Assembly: GCA_963377175.1 (NCBI GenBank)
Contig: CAUJNA010000468.1
Span: 1-64,000, forward strand
Direction: 5' to 3'
Length of the DNA stretch: 64,000 bases
Source of the DNA: Effrenium voratum
Lineage: Eukaryota > Sar > Dinophyceae > Suessiales > Symbiodiniaceae
This document shows, one piece after another, positions 45,172 through 53,915 of the stretch; position 1 is the stretch's first letter; each line of letters begins with the position of its first letter. The notes beneath the pieces were generated by a model. It was not told where the DNA came from, made no database searches, and was given only the letters and a program-made list of their open reading frames with translations. The position numbers were made by a program, and so were the translations under genes.

Positions 45172-47643
45172 TCAGGTCCCGCGACGCTTGGCTCGCCGGG
45201 TCGCGTCGGCCAGGGTAGGATCATCTGGCCACGGGTGCTTCGGATAGCGTCCCTTCATGTCAGCCTTCACGTCTTTCCAGGAGCCCGCCCAGAATCCCGG
45301 AAGATCCCTTGTGATCTGGATCGGCCGTTGCGCAGGTGACAGCAATTCCAGGATCAGCGGAAGCTTGCCGTCGCAGACGCTTGGATGAATTGTCAGTCCA
45401 AAGAGTTCCTGGACACGGATCGAAAGCGACGGGCCGGCGGCAGCGCCATAGTCTATCGAAACCTTGCTGCCCGTTGGCGCAGTGAAGTGGGAGGGTGCGA
45501 GCGCATCGAGTTTCGCGGCAGCATCAAAGGGCAGGAGGCCTGCAAGTGCGTTGCCGAGGAGAGCGGCATTCACACTTGCGAGACTTGTCAGGCCAGACAG
45601 ATAGGGTTGCAACCAGTCATCAAGCGTGCCGGTCAGGTGTTGATCGGAAAGGTCGGGCAGGTCATCCGCGCCGTTTTCACGAGAGTATGCGACCCGCTTG
45701 CGCAGCCGTTGCTGGTCCTTGCTCCACGGCAAACGGGACGTCCCTCTGCGCCTGATCTCATTGATCAGGGCTCTTTCGACCGCAGCGGGATCTGCCGACC
45801 TGATTGATGTCGACTGAAGTTCCACGGCCTTGTAGCGGACGACACGGCGGGCCTTGAGAGCACCTTCTCCGGTTAGCTGGACCTCGTCCTCCTCAACGAT
45901 GTCACCGGCAAAGAGCGCTTCGATCTCACCCCGTGTGATGGGAGCGCAAAGCTGGACCCGGCCATTCGCCGCCTTTCCCTGTACTTCCGCAATCGCCAGG
46001 AATTCAGCGTCTGCGAGCGCGTTTTCGCGCTCCAGTTCCGCGCCTCGGCCATTGGCGAGACGGAATCTTCCGATCTGGCCACGCGCCTGGGCGACACGGT
46101 CCGGATAGGCGAGGGCCAGCAATATTCCTGCGCTTTCGATTTCAACTCCGGTGCCATTGCCACCGGCCTGTTTGAGCCACCTTGAAGCAAGCGCGCGGCC
46201 ATCCTTTGCACGTTGGCTCTTTTCGTTCCGGACAGCCCGCAAGCGTGCGCGCAGATCCGGGTCACGGCCACCGAGACCGGGTTCGGACAGGAGCAGTGCG
46301 ATCAGGGCTGCGGTATATCCGAGACCCCGATCGGCACCTTCAATCACCATGTGCGCAAGGCGGGGGTGCAGCGGCAGACTGGAGAGCGCTTTTCCCTGCC
46401 TCGTCAGATGACCGGCCGCATCGAGCGCACCGAGATCCGTCAGGAGTGATTTGGCCTCTTTCCAGGCGGCTGAGGGAGGCGGGTCGGCGAAAGTGAGGCT
46501 TGTCGGGTCGAGCGTGCCCCAGGTCGCCAGATCCAGAACGAGACCTGTGAGATCCGCTTCGAGGATTTCAGGTGCTTCGGCTGCAGGGAGGGCGACAGTC
46601 TGAGCTTCGTCCCAAAGCCGATAGCAAACGCCGGGTTCCGTCCGTCCCGCGCGGCCTCTTCGCTGGTCTGCGGAGGCACGCGATACACGCACTGTTTCAA
46701 GCCGGGTGAGGCCCGTTTGCGGTTCGAATTTTGGAACGCGTGCTAGACCGCAATCGATGACAACGCACACGCCTTCGATGGTCAGGGATGTCTGAGCGAT
46801 CGAACTGGCAAGCACGATCTTCCGGGTGCCGTCTTCTGCCGGTCTGATGGCGGCGTCCTGCGCTTTTGCGTCGAGACCGCCGTAGAGGGGTGCAACCTGG
46901 CAATTGGCGGGCAATCGGCCGGAGAGAAGGTCGGCCGTGCGCCTGATCTCGCCCTGGCCCGGCAGAAACACAAGCAGCGAGCCAGTCTCCTCACTGACAG
47001 CCTGCCGGACGGCGCGCACGGCCTGCGGTTCGATCCGGTCCTTCGGATCACGTCCGAGATATTTCGTTTCGACCGGAAAACTGCGTCCCTGACATTCCAG
47101 AACGGGAGCATCGCCAAGCAGTTTCGAAATACTTGCAGCATCCAGTGTTGCGGACATCGGGAGAAGCCGCAGGTCTTCCCGCAAGGCGGACTGAACATCA
47201 AGCGCGAGAGCAAGCCCGAGATCGCCATCAAGGGACCGTTCATGAAACTCGTCGAACAGGATGGCCGCAATCCCGGAAAGCTCGGGATCGTCGAGTATGA
47301 GGCGCGTGAACACCCCCTCCGTAATGACCTCGATACGTGTCCTGGAACTGACCCTGGTCTCCATGCGCACACGGTAGCCGACGGTTTCGCCGGGCTTTTC
47401 GCCAAGTTCGCTCGCCATTCGGCGTGCGGCTGCACGGGCGGCGAGCCGGCGTGGTTCCAGCACCAGGATCTTGCCGTCCTTTCGCCATTTGGCATCAAGC
47501 AGGGCAAGCGGGACGCGCGTTGTTTTGCCTGCGCCGGGTTCGGCCACGAGAACCGCAGTGGTGCCGGCATCCAGCGTCCTGAGCAGGTCCGGCAGAACGC
47601 CGTCAATGGGAAGTGCTGTTCCAAAGGCGCTGCGCACGGGCAT
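45172..47643 (-). CDS. hrpB: ATP-dependent helicase HrpB
   Basis: 823 residues from ATG 47643; an upstream frame to 47847 overlaps glk. DEAH/RHA-type motifs: AEPGAGKTTRVP (I), FDEFHERSLDGD (II), MSATLD (III), then ASSIAQTSLTIEGV (V) and QRRGRAGRTEPG (VI). The HrpB-specific helicase C-terminal domain runs to the end (LPLILELLSPAQRP). Its RNA or DNA target in bacteria is poorly known. 10 nt downstream of glk. Confidence 0.95.
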   Translation of the reverse strand: MPVRSAFGTALPIDGVLPDLLRTLDAGTTAVLVAEPGAGKTTRVPLALLDAKWRKDGKILVLEPRRLAARAAARRMASELGEKPGETVGYRVRMETRVSSRTRIEVITEGVFTRLILDDPELSGIAAILFDEFHERSLDGDLGLALALDVQSALREDLRLLPMSATLDAASISKLLGDAPVLECQGRSFPVETKYLGRDPKDRIEPQAVRAVRQAVSEETGSLLVFLPGQGEIRRTADLLSGRLPANCQVAPLYGGLDAKAQDAAIRPAEDGTRKIVLASSIAQTSLTIEGVCVVIDCGLARVPKFEPQTGLTRLETVRVSRASADQRRGRAGRTEPGVCYRLWDEAQTVALPAAEAPEILEADLTGLVLDLATWGTLDPTSLTFADPPPSAAWKEAKSLLTDLGALDAAGHLTRQGKALSSLPLHPRLAHMVIEGADRGLGYTAALIALLLSEPGLGGRDPDLRARLRAVRNEKSQRAKDGRALASRWLKQAGGNGTGVEIESAGILLALAYPDRVAQARGQIGRFRLANGRGAELERENALADAEFLAIAEVQGKAANGRVQLCAPITRGEIEALFAGDIVEEDEVQLTGEGALKARRVVRYKAVELQSTSIRSADPAAVERALINEIRRRGTSRLPWSKDQQRLRKRVAYSRENGADDLPDLSDQHLTGTLDDWLQPYLSGLTSLASVNAALLGNALAGLLPFDAAAKLDALAPSHFTAPTGSKVSIDYGAAAGPSLSIRVQELFGLTIHPSVCDGKLPLILELLSPAQRPIQITRDLPGFWAGSWKDVKADMKGRYPKHPWPDDPTLADATRRAKRRGT

Positions 47644-47653
47644 TTCCGCCGGT

Positions 47654-48694
47654 TCAGCCCGTCGCGGCGACGCGGCCGGACGTCCACTGGCGCCCGTGCA
47701 TGTCAACCGCAAAGGTGTCTGGCGACCGGGCAAAGGAGGCAAGACCTTCCAGGGCCGGATCCGGGTGTCGGACGATGAAAGTCGGGATTTTGGCCATGAG
47801 GGTCTCATGGGGTGCTTTCGCCTCGAAGGCGGCCCGGAAACCGTCATCGGTCAGGAAACGTGTGATCCTCGGCGTTATGCCGCCGGTGAGATAAACTCCG
47901 CCCCGGGCAAGAACGGTCAATGCGAAGTCGCCTGCCACGCGACCGAGGCATCGTGCAAACACTTCCAGTGTCTTCACGGCAATCGGGTCGTTGTCGTCCG
48001 CAGCCTGGGTGATACTTGCCGGTGTCTCGAACCGGCGCTCGGCATTCATCCAGACTGCGACGGCCCGCGCAAGACGGGGCAGTCCTGTTCCACTGAGGAG
48101 TTGTTCAGCGCCTATGCGTCCGCCGACCTGCTCGATATGCGGCCAGATATCCATGTCTTCCCGGGTCACGGGGCCAAGTTCCACATGACCGCCTTCGCCA
48201 GGTACCGGAACCCAGGTATCGGACGCAAAGATCATGGCTGCCGCCCCAAGACCGGTTCCCGGCCCCAGCACGAATTTCGCGCTGTCTTTGCGAACGGCGC
48301 CCTTTCCGACCTGTTCGACATCCGTGCCGCTGTAGCCTGGCAAAGCGAGCGCTTGCGCTTCGAAGTCATTCAAGACAATGACCTCATCCAGCCCGAGGTC
48401 GGCGATCATCTTCAGGGGTTCGATAACCCAGGCAGCGTTGGTGAGCGGTATTGCATCGCCCGTAACCGGCCCGGCAACAGCTATGATCGCTGTTCTGGGT
48501 TTGATTTCAGTTTCGGGCAGGACAACCTGGCGGACGGCGGACGAGATATCGGAATGCCCAGCCGTCGCGGTCTTGCCACACATGCGGGTCGGTGCGTTGG
48601 CGTGGTCGACCAGCGCAAAGCGAGCGTTGGTTCCGCCGATATCGGCAACCAGAACCGGATAGGCAAATGATTTGGAATGATCGGAAAAACTCAT
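47654..48694 (-). CDS. glk: Glucokinase
   Basis: 346 residues. [14 protein letters not shown] is the phosphate-1 motif, [11 protein letters not shown] and [10 protein letters not shown] the later glucokinase blocks, and [10 protein letters not shown] carries the glucose-binding His/Glu. It uses ATP to make glucose-6-phosphate. Its ATG overlaps the mgsA stop (TCAT on the plus strand at 48691), so expression is coupled. Confidence 0.96.
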   Translation of the reverse strand: MSFSDHSKSFAYPVLVADIGGTNARFALVDHANAPTRMCGKTATAGHSDISSAVRQVVLPETEIKPRTAIIAVAGPVTGDAIPLTNAAWVIEPLKMIADLGLDEVIVLNDFEAQALALPGYSGTDVEQVGKGAVRKDSAKFVLGPGTGLGAAAMIFASDTWVPVPGEGGHVELGPVTREDMDIWPHIEQVGGRIGAEQLLSGTGLPRLARAVAVWMNAERRFETPASITQAADDNDPIAVKTLEVFARCLGRVAGDFALTVLARGGVYLTGGITPRITRFLTDDGFRAAFEAKAPHETLMAKIPTFIVRHPDPALEGLASFARSPDTFAVDMHGRQWTSGRVAATG

Positions 48695-49122
48695 GATGCA
48701 GTCGAACCAACCTCGGGCGTATCTGACGTTGTACCAAGCCCCTTCAATCGCGCGGACCGCAGGAGTATTTCCGCAGTGGATACGTTCAGCGCCATCGGAA
48801 TATCGTAAACGATTGCAAGGCGCATCAAGGCTTTGACATCTACATCGTGCGGCAGGGGTGACATGGGATCAGCGAAAAAGATCAGCCCCTGCAGCTTTCC
48901 CTCCGCGATCAGGGCGCCGATCTGCTGGTCGCCACCCAGCGGCCCGCTCTTGAGGCGGGTGAGGGAGAGTTCCGGGCAGGCATCCAGGACGCGTCCTCCC
49001 GTGGTCCCGGTTCCGACCAGATCATATGCTGCCAGTTTGTCCCGATGGCCCCTGGCGAACTCAACCATAACGTCTTTCTTGGCGTCATGGGCGATAAGCG
49101 CGAGCGTGGGTATTTCGGACAT
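48691..49122 (-). CDS. mgsA: Methylglyoxal synthase
   Basis: 143 residues from ATG 49122; codons upstream to 49134 have no support. [15 protein letters not shown], the phosphate loop [24 protein letters not shown] and [15 protein letters not shown] with catalytic Asp are typical MgsA motifs. It converts dihydroxyacetone phosphate to methylglyoxal and phosphate, a bypass that frees phosphate. First gene of mgsA-glk-hrpB. Confidence 0.96.
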   Translation of the reverse strand: MSEIPTLALIAHDAKKDVMVEFARGHRDKLAAYDLVGTGTTGGRVLDACPELSLTRLKSGPLGGDQQIGALIAEGKLQGLIFFADPMSPLPHDVDVKALMRLAIVYDIPMALNVSTAEILLRSARLKGLGTTSDTPEVGSTAS

Positions 49123-49262
49123 GCAGATCCTCATTGCGATATGACAGACGGCGGGTTGGTATTAGCCGCAAAGACACGTCAGCGCAAAGGGCGATGTGCA
49201 AAAGACGATGTGAAATCACCGAACCGGTTCAGTCGGACGGTGCTGTCGCCGGCCGCCAGAAA

Positions 49263-49294
49263 CAAAAAAACCGTGTTCCAAGCCGGAACACGGT
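49263..49294 (-). terminator. Rho-independent terminator after the DUF1194 gene
   Basis: ACCGTGTTCC (49270-49279) and GGAACACGGT (49285-49294) form a 10-bp perfect stem. On the minus strand it is followed by a seven-T tract (A tract at 49264-49270). It serves the gene ending at 49321. Confidence 0.9.
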
Positions 49295-49320
49295 CAATCA
49301 AAGAAAGAAACGTGGCCCGG

Positions 49321-50172
49321 TCAGTCGAAAAGGTTGCATCGCACGGGTTCACGGGCCGAAACACGCTGGAAATAGGGGTCGGGTTCATTCAGGTGCAGTC
49401 CGGCGATTTCGAGGACGAGTTTCATGCGGATAGCATCTGCAAATCCTTCCTTGGAGCGAACGGGAATTGCAAATGAACCCGGTCCACCGATCACGCAATC
49501 CTCGTAGTAGTGATCAAGATTGAGCATCGCCTGCCAGGTGTTCTTGTTCGACTTCATCATCAGGGGAAGCCCGTTTATGGTCACGCCCGAGGCAATCATC
49601 CGGTCGCGCATTTCCGTAACCGAGCCTCCCTGGTTGTTCGGCCCGTCGCCGGATATGTCGATCACGCGCCGCAGGCCCATGTACTTGTTGTTCTCAACCA
49701 GTTCGACCGATTTCTGCAGGGCGGATGCAATCGATGTGCGCTGCACCTGGCGCAGCGGAGCTTCGGCGATTTTGGAAGCGAAATGGGACGCAGACGCGGC
49801 GTCCTGAACGATTGTCCAATTGGCGACGATGAAATGTTCGTCGACACCGCCCCATTCCATGTAGGTGACGGCGACACGGCCGATCGGGCCAACCTGGATT
49901 GCGTCGAGAAATTCCCTCGAAGTCAGGGCCGAAACGTAACCGGCGCGCTGAATTTCCTGCTCTTCAGTATCCATGGATTGTGAGATGTCGACGGCCAGGA
50001 CGAGTTCGACGTCCACTTCGTTGGCCGGATCGTAGGTGTATTGCGCGGCGGCAGCCAGTGCCGGCCGGTAGTCCCGGGCTTGCGTGGGGGCGGTACTCAC
50101 AAAGGCCGCACCTAATAGGGACAGTATTGTTGCTACTGCAAGTGCACAGTCTTTCGTTATGTCGAGACGCAT
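49321..50172 (-). CDS. DUF1194 von Willebrand factor A-like secreted protein
   Basis: 283 residues. A signal peptide (residues ~1-30, ALAVATILSLLGAAFVSTA) precedes a von Willebrand A domain whose MIDAS begins LVLAVDISQSMDTEEQE, with threonine and Asp completing sites in SIASAL and DISGDGPNNQGG. Proteins of DUF1194 are exported metal-dependent adhesion-type proteins of unknown partner. GAGA-rich ribosome site (AAAGGAGAA) precedes ATG 50172. Confidence 0.9.
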   Translation of the reverse strand: MRLDITKDCALAVATILSLLGAAFVSTAPTQARDYRPALAAAAQYTYDPANEVDVELVLAVDISQSMDTEEQEIQRAGYVSALTSREFLDAIQVGPIGRVAVTYMEWGGVDEHFIVANWTIVQDAASASHFASKIAEAPLRQVQRTSIASALQKSVELVENNKYMGLRRVIDISGDGPNNQGGSVTEMRDRMIASGVTINGLPLMMKSNKNTWQAMLNLDHYYEDCVIGGPGSFAIPVRSKEGFADAIRMKLVLEIAGLHLNEPDPYFQRVSAREPVRCNLFD

Positions 50173-50720
50173 GGTTTTCTCCTTTTCAGCCTTTCGGCTG
50201 AGGTGCCACGTCTCCCCAGTTTTTATTTTATTGTTCTGTTACTCGTCTTTTTGATCCTTGTGATTTCTACGCAGGCATCAGAAATGCCATGAAATAGTCT
50301 GAGATTTTACTTTGCAAACTACGTGCCAAGGGTACCGGAATTCAATTTATCTGGCAAAATCAAATGTGCACGGAGTGCGTATATTCCACAGATAGGAAAT
50401 ATCTGCCGGATTGCTAGGCAATTATTGCCTATTTGGGTCACGATTCTGACATCAACCGGCAAAAATTGCCGTGCCGCCAGGTTGCCAATGTGGACCATGC
50501 CTGCCGTGAAATGCAGCAAAATGCCCAAAATTCGGACGTTTTGTGGGTTGACGGATAGGCCCTTGCTGGGCATGATCTGAAGAAATTCTCACTAGATGAA
50601 GAATTTTTCAGCGCATATAGCGAACTATGCGCGACAATGAAAAGCTCCACCAAGGAGCGGTGTATCGTTGGTCGGAGCCGCATCGGCTGCGCCAACCAGA
50701 GGGGAAGGTGCTGACGCAGT
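50173..50720. promoter_or_regulatory. 548-nt regulatory region upstream of the SorC regulator
   Basis: AT-rich with no ORF, rich in GGCAA/TTGCC palindromes: TAGGCAAT-T-ATTGCCTA at 50415-50431, CGGCAA-AAA-TTGCCG at 50457-50471, and single GGCAA/TTGCC copies nearby. A further repeat GCGCATA (50611-50617) / TATGCGC (50626-50632) lies close to the gene. These are candidates for operators of the SorC regulator or for the DUF1194 gene promoter on the other side. Confidence 0.5.
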
Positions 50721-51704
50721 ATGCAGACGCGCGAAGACGACTGGACATCTTACATGGCCATCCGGGCGGCCTGGCTGTCATTCGTGGGCGGCCGCACGCA
50801 AGGTGAGATCGCATCCCAATTGGGTGTGTCCCCGGCCAAGGTGCATCGTCTCATTGCCCACGCCCAAAAGGCAGGTTACGTGAAGTTCCAGGTTGACGGC
50901 AGGCCAATGGAATGTCTGCAGCTGGAAAAGGAACTTTCTCACTATTTCAGCCTGACCAACTGCATCATAGCACCCGATCTCGGCGGCGGAGATGATGAAG
51001 CTGTCCTGCGTGCGATTGCGGTTTCAGCGTCGCAGTTTCTCACTGGCCTGCTAACGGGTGCACACGTCACACGGTTGGGTGTCGGCATGGGTCGGACATT
51101 GACGGCGGCGGTTGAATCGCTGCCGAAGACGGCGCGGTCCGATCTCGAAATCATGTCGATCTGTGGATCGCTCACCCGCACTCTTGCTGCCAACCCATAT
51201 GACATCGTCCAGAAAATGCAGGAGAGAACCGGCGGCATCGGTTATTACCTTCCTGTTCCCTATTTTGCGGAGAACCTGGACGAGAAGGCGATGTTCCTGA
51301 CACAGCGGAGCGTGCAGGACCTGATGGCGCGCGCGCGCCAGTCCGATGCGTTTCTCATTGGCATCGGTTCGGTTGAGAATGAGGGGCATCTGGTTCAGCG
51401 CGGCATGATTTCAAAGCAGGAACAGGAAGAATTGATGTCTTGCGGGGCGGTCTGTGATTTGATGGGCCGCTTTTTGACGATTGAAGGAGAACTGGCTCCC
51501 GATCCGCTCGGCGATTGTGCCGTCGGTCTGCACTTTGACGAAGTGCGCGGGCGCCGCGTGATTGCGCTGGTGGGTGGCGAGAGCAAGGTGGATGCCACGC
51601 TTGCTGCACTACGTACCGGTGTCATTACCGATCTGGTGGCAGACGAGACCCTCGCGAGGGCTCTGAGTTCGCGGGTCGGATTGCAACTGGCACAGTCCGC
51701 ATGA
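50721..51704 (+). CDS. SorC-family sugar/nucleoside-responsive transcriptional regulator
   Basis: 327 residues. N-terminal helix-turn-helix: GRTQGEIASQLGVSPAKVHRL. Residues ~60-320 are the SorC sugar-binding domain with VGMGRTLTAAVESLP, PVPYFAENLDEK and LIGIGSVENEG. It likely controls the downstream nucleoside- or sugar-type ABC genes (next start 71 nt away), with an effector such as a phosphorylated sugar; this is inference from the pairing. The upstream repeats would be its operators. Confidence 0.92.
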   Translation: MQTREDDWTSYMAIRAAWLSFVGGRTQGEIASQLGVSPAKVHRLIAHAQKAGYVKFQVDGRPMECLQLEKELSHYFSLTNCIIAPDLGGGDDEAVLRAIAVSASQFLTGLLTGAHVTRLGVGMGRTLTAAVESLPKTARSDLEIMSICGSLTRTLAANPYDIVQKMQERTGGIGYYLPVPYFAENLDEKAMFLTQRSVQDLMARARQSDAFLIGIGSVENEGHLVQRGMISKQEQEELMSCGAVCDLMGRFLTIEGELAPDPLGDCAVGLHFDEVRGRRVIALVGGESKVDATLAALRTGVITDLVADETLARALSSRVGLQLAQSA

Positions 51705-51774
51705 AGCGGCTGGGTCACGAGGGGAAACGGGCCGGTCAGATAAGACAGGCCCCCGCATGTCGGAGGACATATAC

Positions 51775-52776
51775 GTGAAAAAGTTTCTAACCATCGGCAC
51801 GGCGCTTGCCGGACTGGCCTTTTCCATCGCGAGTGCACAAGCAGCCGATATCAAGCCCGCCGTGCTTTACGATCTGGGCGGTCGGAATGACGAATCGTTC
51901 AACCAGGCAGCTTTCACCGGAGCCGAGAAGTTCAAGGCCGACTACGGCGTTGAATTCCGTGATTTCGAAATTCAGAACGACGCTCAGCGTGAACAGGCTT
52001 TGCGCAACTTTGCCAAGCGCGGCATGAACCCGATCGTGGCTATCGGATTCTCACAGGCCAATGCGGTTGAGAAGGTTGCAAAGGAATTCCCCGATACCCA
52101 GTTCGCGATTGTCGACATGGTCGTCGATCTGCCGAACGTCCGCTCGATCCTGTTCAAGGAACATGAAGGGTCCTACATCGTCGGCATGCTTGCCGCGATG
52201 GCTTCCGAAACCGGGAAGGTCGGGTTTGTCGGGGGGATGGACATTCCATTGATCCGCAAGTTCGCCTGCGGCTACAAGCAGGGCGTAATGGCCGTGCAGT
52301 CGGATGCGGAAGTGTTTGAAAACATGACCGGCACAACCGGCGCCGCCTGGAACGATCCGGTCAAGGGCGGAGAGTTGGCCAAGTCGCAGTTCGATCGTGG
52401 CGCGGATGTTGTCTACCACGCGGCAGGCGGCACCGGCATTGGTGTTCTCCAGGCTGCAGCCGACGCAGGTAAACTCGGCATCGGCGTCGACAGCAATCAG
52501 AACGGCCTGCACCCGGGATCCGTGCTGACATCCATGCTGAAGCGTGTCGACATCGCCGTCTTCCAGGCGTTTGAAGATGCCAAGAACGATAACTGGTCTT
52601 CCGGTTTCGAGGTTCTCGGCCTGCAGGAAGGTGGCGTTGACTGGGCACTCGACGCCAACAACGCGGAACTCGTTAACGACGAGATGAAGGCGGCCGTCGA
52701 AGAAGCCACCCAGAAAATCATCTCCGGCGAAGTTGTTGTCCATGACTACATGGCCGATGAATCCTGCCCGGGCTAA
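51775..52776 (+). CDS. BMP-family substrate-binding protein, copy 1
   Basis: 333 residues from GTG 51775, which has a GGAGGA 7 nt upstream; an in-frame ATG at 51757 lacks one. A signal peptide (KKFLTIGTALAGLAFSIASA-type) leads to AVLYDLGGRNDESFNQAA, typical of Med/PnrA-family binding proteins for purine nucleosides. EHEGSYIVGMLAAMA and FVGGMDIPLIRKFACGYKQG are characteristic. It delivers the ligand to the membrane ABC encoded downstream. Confidence 0.92.
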   Translation: MKKFLTIGTALAGLAFSIASAQAADIKPAVLYDLGGRNDESFNQAAFTGAEKFKADYGVEFRDFEIQNDAQREQALRNFAKRGMNPIVAIGFSQANAVEKVAKEFPDTQFAIVDMVVDLPNVRSILFKEHEGSYIVGMLAAMASETGKVGFVGGMDIPLIRKFACGYKQGVMAVQSDAEVFENMTGTTGAAWNDPVKGGELAKSQFDRGADVVYHAAGGTGIGVLQAAADAGKLGIGVDSNQNGLHPGSVLTSMLKRVDIAVFQAFEDAKNDNWSSGFEVLGLQEGGVDWALDANNAELVNDEMKAAVEEATQKIISGEVVVHDYMADESCPG

Positions 52777-52797
52777 GTGACGGCCAGACCACTGCAG

Positions 52798-52823
52798 CCT
52801 CCGCGCAAGGGCGCGGAGGTTTC
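52798..52823 (+). terminator. Intergenic hairpin between the two BMP genes
   Basis: CCTCCGCGC (52798-52806), loop AAGG, GCGCGGAGG (52811-52819), then TTTCCC. The stem is 9 bp and perfect. It may be a partial terminator or RNA stabiliser that makes copy 1 more abundant than the genes that follow, as in other binding-protein operons. Confidence 0.7.
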
Positions 52824-52855
52824 CCATAATATGTTCTAGCCAGTTGGGGGACCGG

Positions 52856-53851
52856 ATGTTCCGTCTCAGCTCAAGCGCCTGCGCAGCGATATTCGTTGCC
52901 GCGCTCTCTGCCACGGCTGCCTGCGCCGACCCGGCCATCGTCTACTCCGTTGGTGGTAAGTTCGACGGCTCATTCAACGAGAGCGCCTTTGCCGGCGTGA
53001 AACGGTACATGGAAGAGACCGGCGAGAATGTCAGGGAATTCGAACTGGAACGCGACGCCCAAAGTCTGCAGGCGTTGCGCAATTTTGCAAGCAGGGGCAA
53101 CGCACCTGTCATCGCGATAGGCTTCAACCAGGCCAACGCCCTGAAGCAGGCGGCGGAGGCTTTTCCAAATTCCGACTTTGCGATCGTCGACATGGTGGTC
53201 GATCAGCCTAACGTGCGTTCCTATGTCTTCAAGGAGCACGAAGGTGCCTATATCGGCGGCCTGCTCGCCGCGATGGCTTCGGAGTCTGGCACTGTCGGGT
53301 TTGTCGGGGGCATGGACATCCCGATCATTCAGAGATTTCTCTGCGGCTACAAACAGGGTGCCTTGTCGGCCGACCCTGACATCAAGGTGCTGTTCAACAT
53401 GACCGGCGACACGCCTGCCGCGTTTGCCAATCCGGTTCGTGGAGGCGAATTGGCAACTGCTCAGATCAAACGTGGTGCTGATGTGGTGCTTCAGGCAGCG
53501 GGTGGCACCGGGCTTGGCGTGTTGCAGGCTGCCGCGGATGCGGGCGTGCTGGGCATCGGGACGGATAGCAACCAGAATGGACTGCACAAGGGCAAGGTTC
53601 TGACGTCGATCCGCAAACGCGTCGACAACGCCGTGTTTGACAGCTTCAATTCTGCCCGGGAAGGCTCGTTTTCGCCGGGTATTCAAGTCCTTGGCCTTGC
53701 GGAAGGTGGTATGGACTGGGTTCTGGACGAGAACAACAGGCCATTGATTTCCGATGAAATGAAAACTGCGGCCGATGCGGCAGTTGCCGGAATATCAGAC
53801 GGAACCATCAAGGTTCATGATGTCATCAGTGACGGAGTGTGCCCATACTGA
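52856..53851 (+). CDS. BMP-family substrate-binding protein, copy 2
   Basis: 331 residues from ATG 52856 (GGGGGACC just before it). Signal segment AIFVAALSATAACA, then AIVYSVGGKFDGSFNESAF. It matches copy 1 at about three of five residues by eye, including EHEGAYIGGLLAAMASE, FVGGMDIPIIQRFLCGYKQG and GIGTDSNQNGLHKG. Ligand-contacting residues differ in places, so ligand overlap or a specificity split is possible. Confidence 0.92.
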   Translation: MFRLSSSACAAIFVAALSATAACADPAIVYSVGGKFDGSFNESAFAGVKRYMEETGENVREFELERDAQSLQALRNFASRGNAPVIAIGFNQANALKQAAEAFPNSDFAIVDMVVDQPNVRSYVFKEHEGAYIGGLLAAMASESGTVGFVGGMDIPIIQRFLCGYKQGALSADPDIKVLFNMTGDTPAAFANPVRGGELATAQIKRGADVVLQAAGGTGLGVLQAAADAGVLGIGTDSNQNGLHKGKVLTSIRKRVDNAVFDSFNSAREGSFSPGIQVLGLAEGGMDWVLDENNRPLISDEMKTAADAAVAGISDGTIKVHDVISDGVCPY

Positions 53852-53915
53852 GGTACGTTTGCGGCGATGGGCAAACAGAAATGAAAAGCAAACTACGTCG
53901 GGCCTGGGGGACGGC

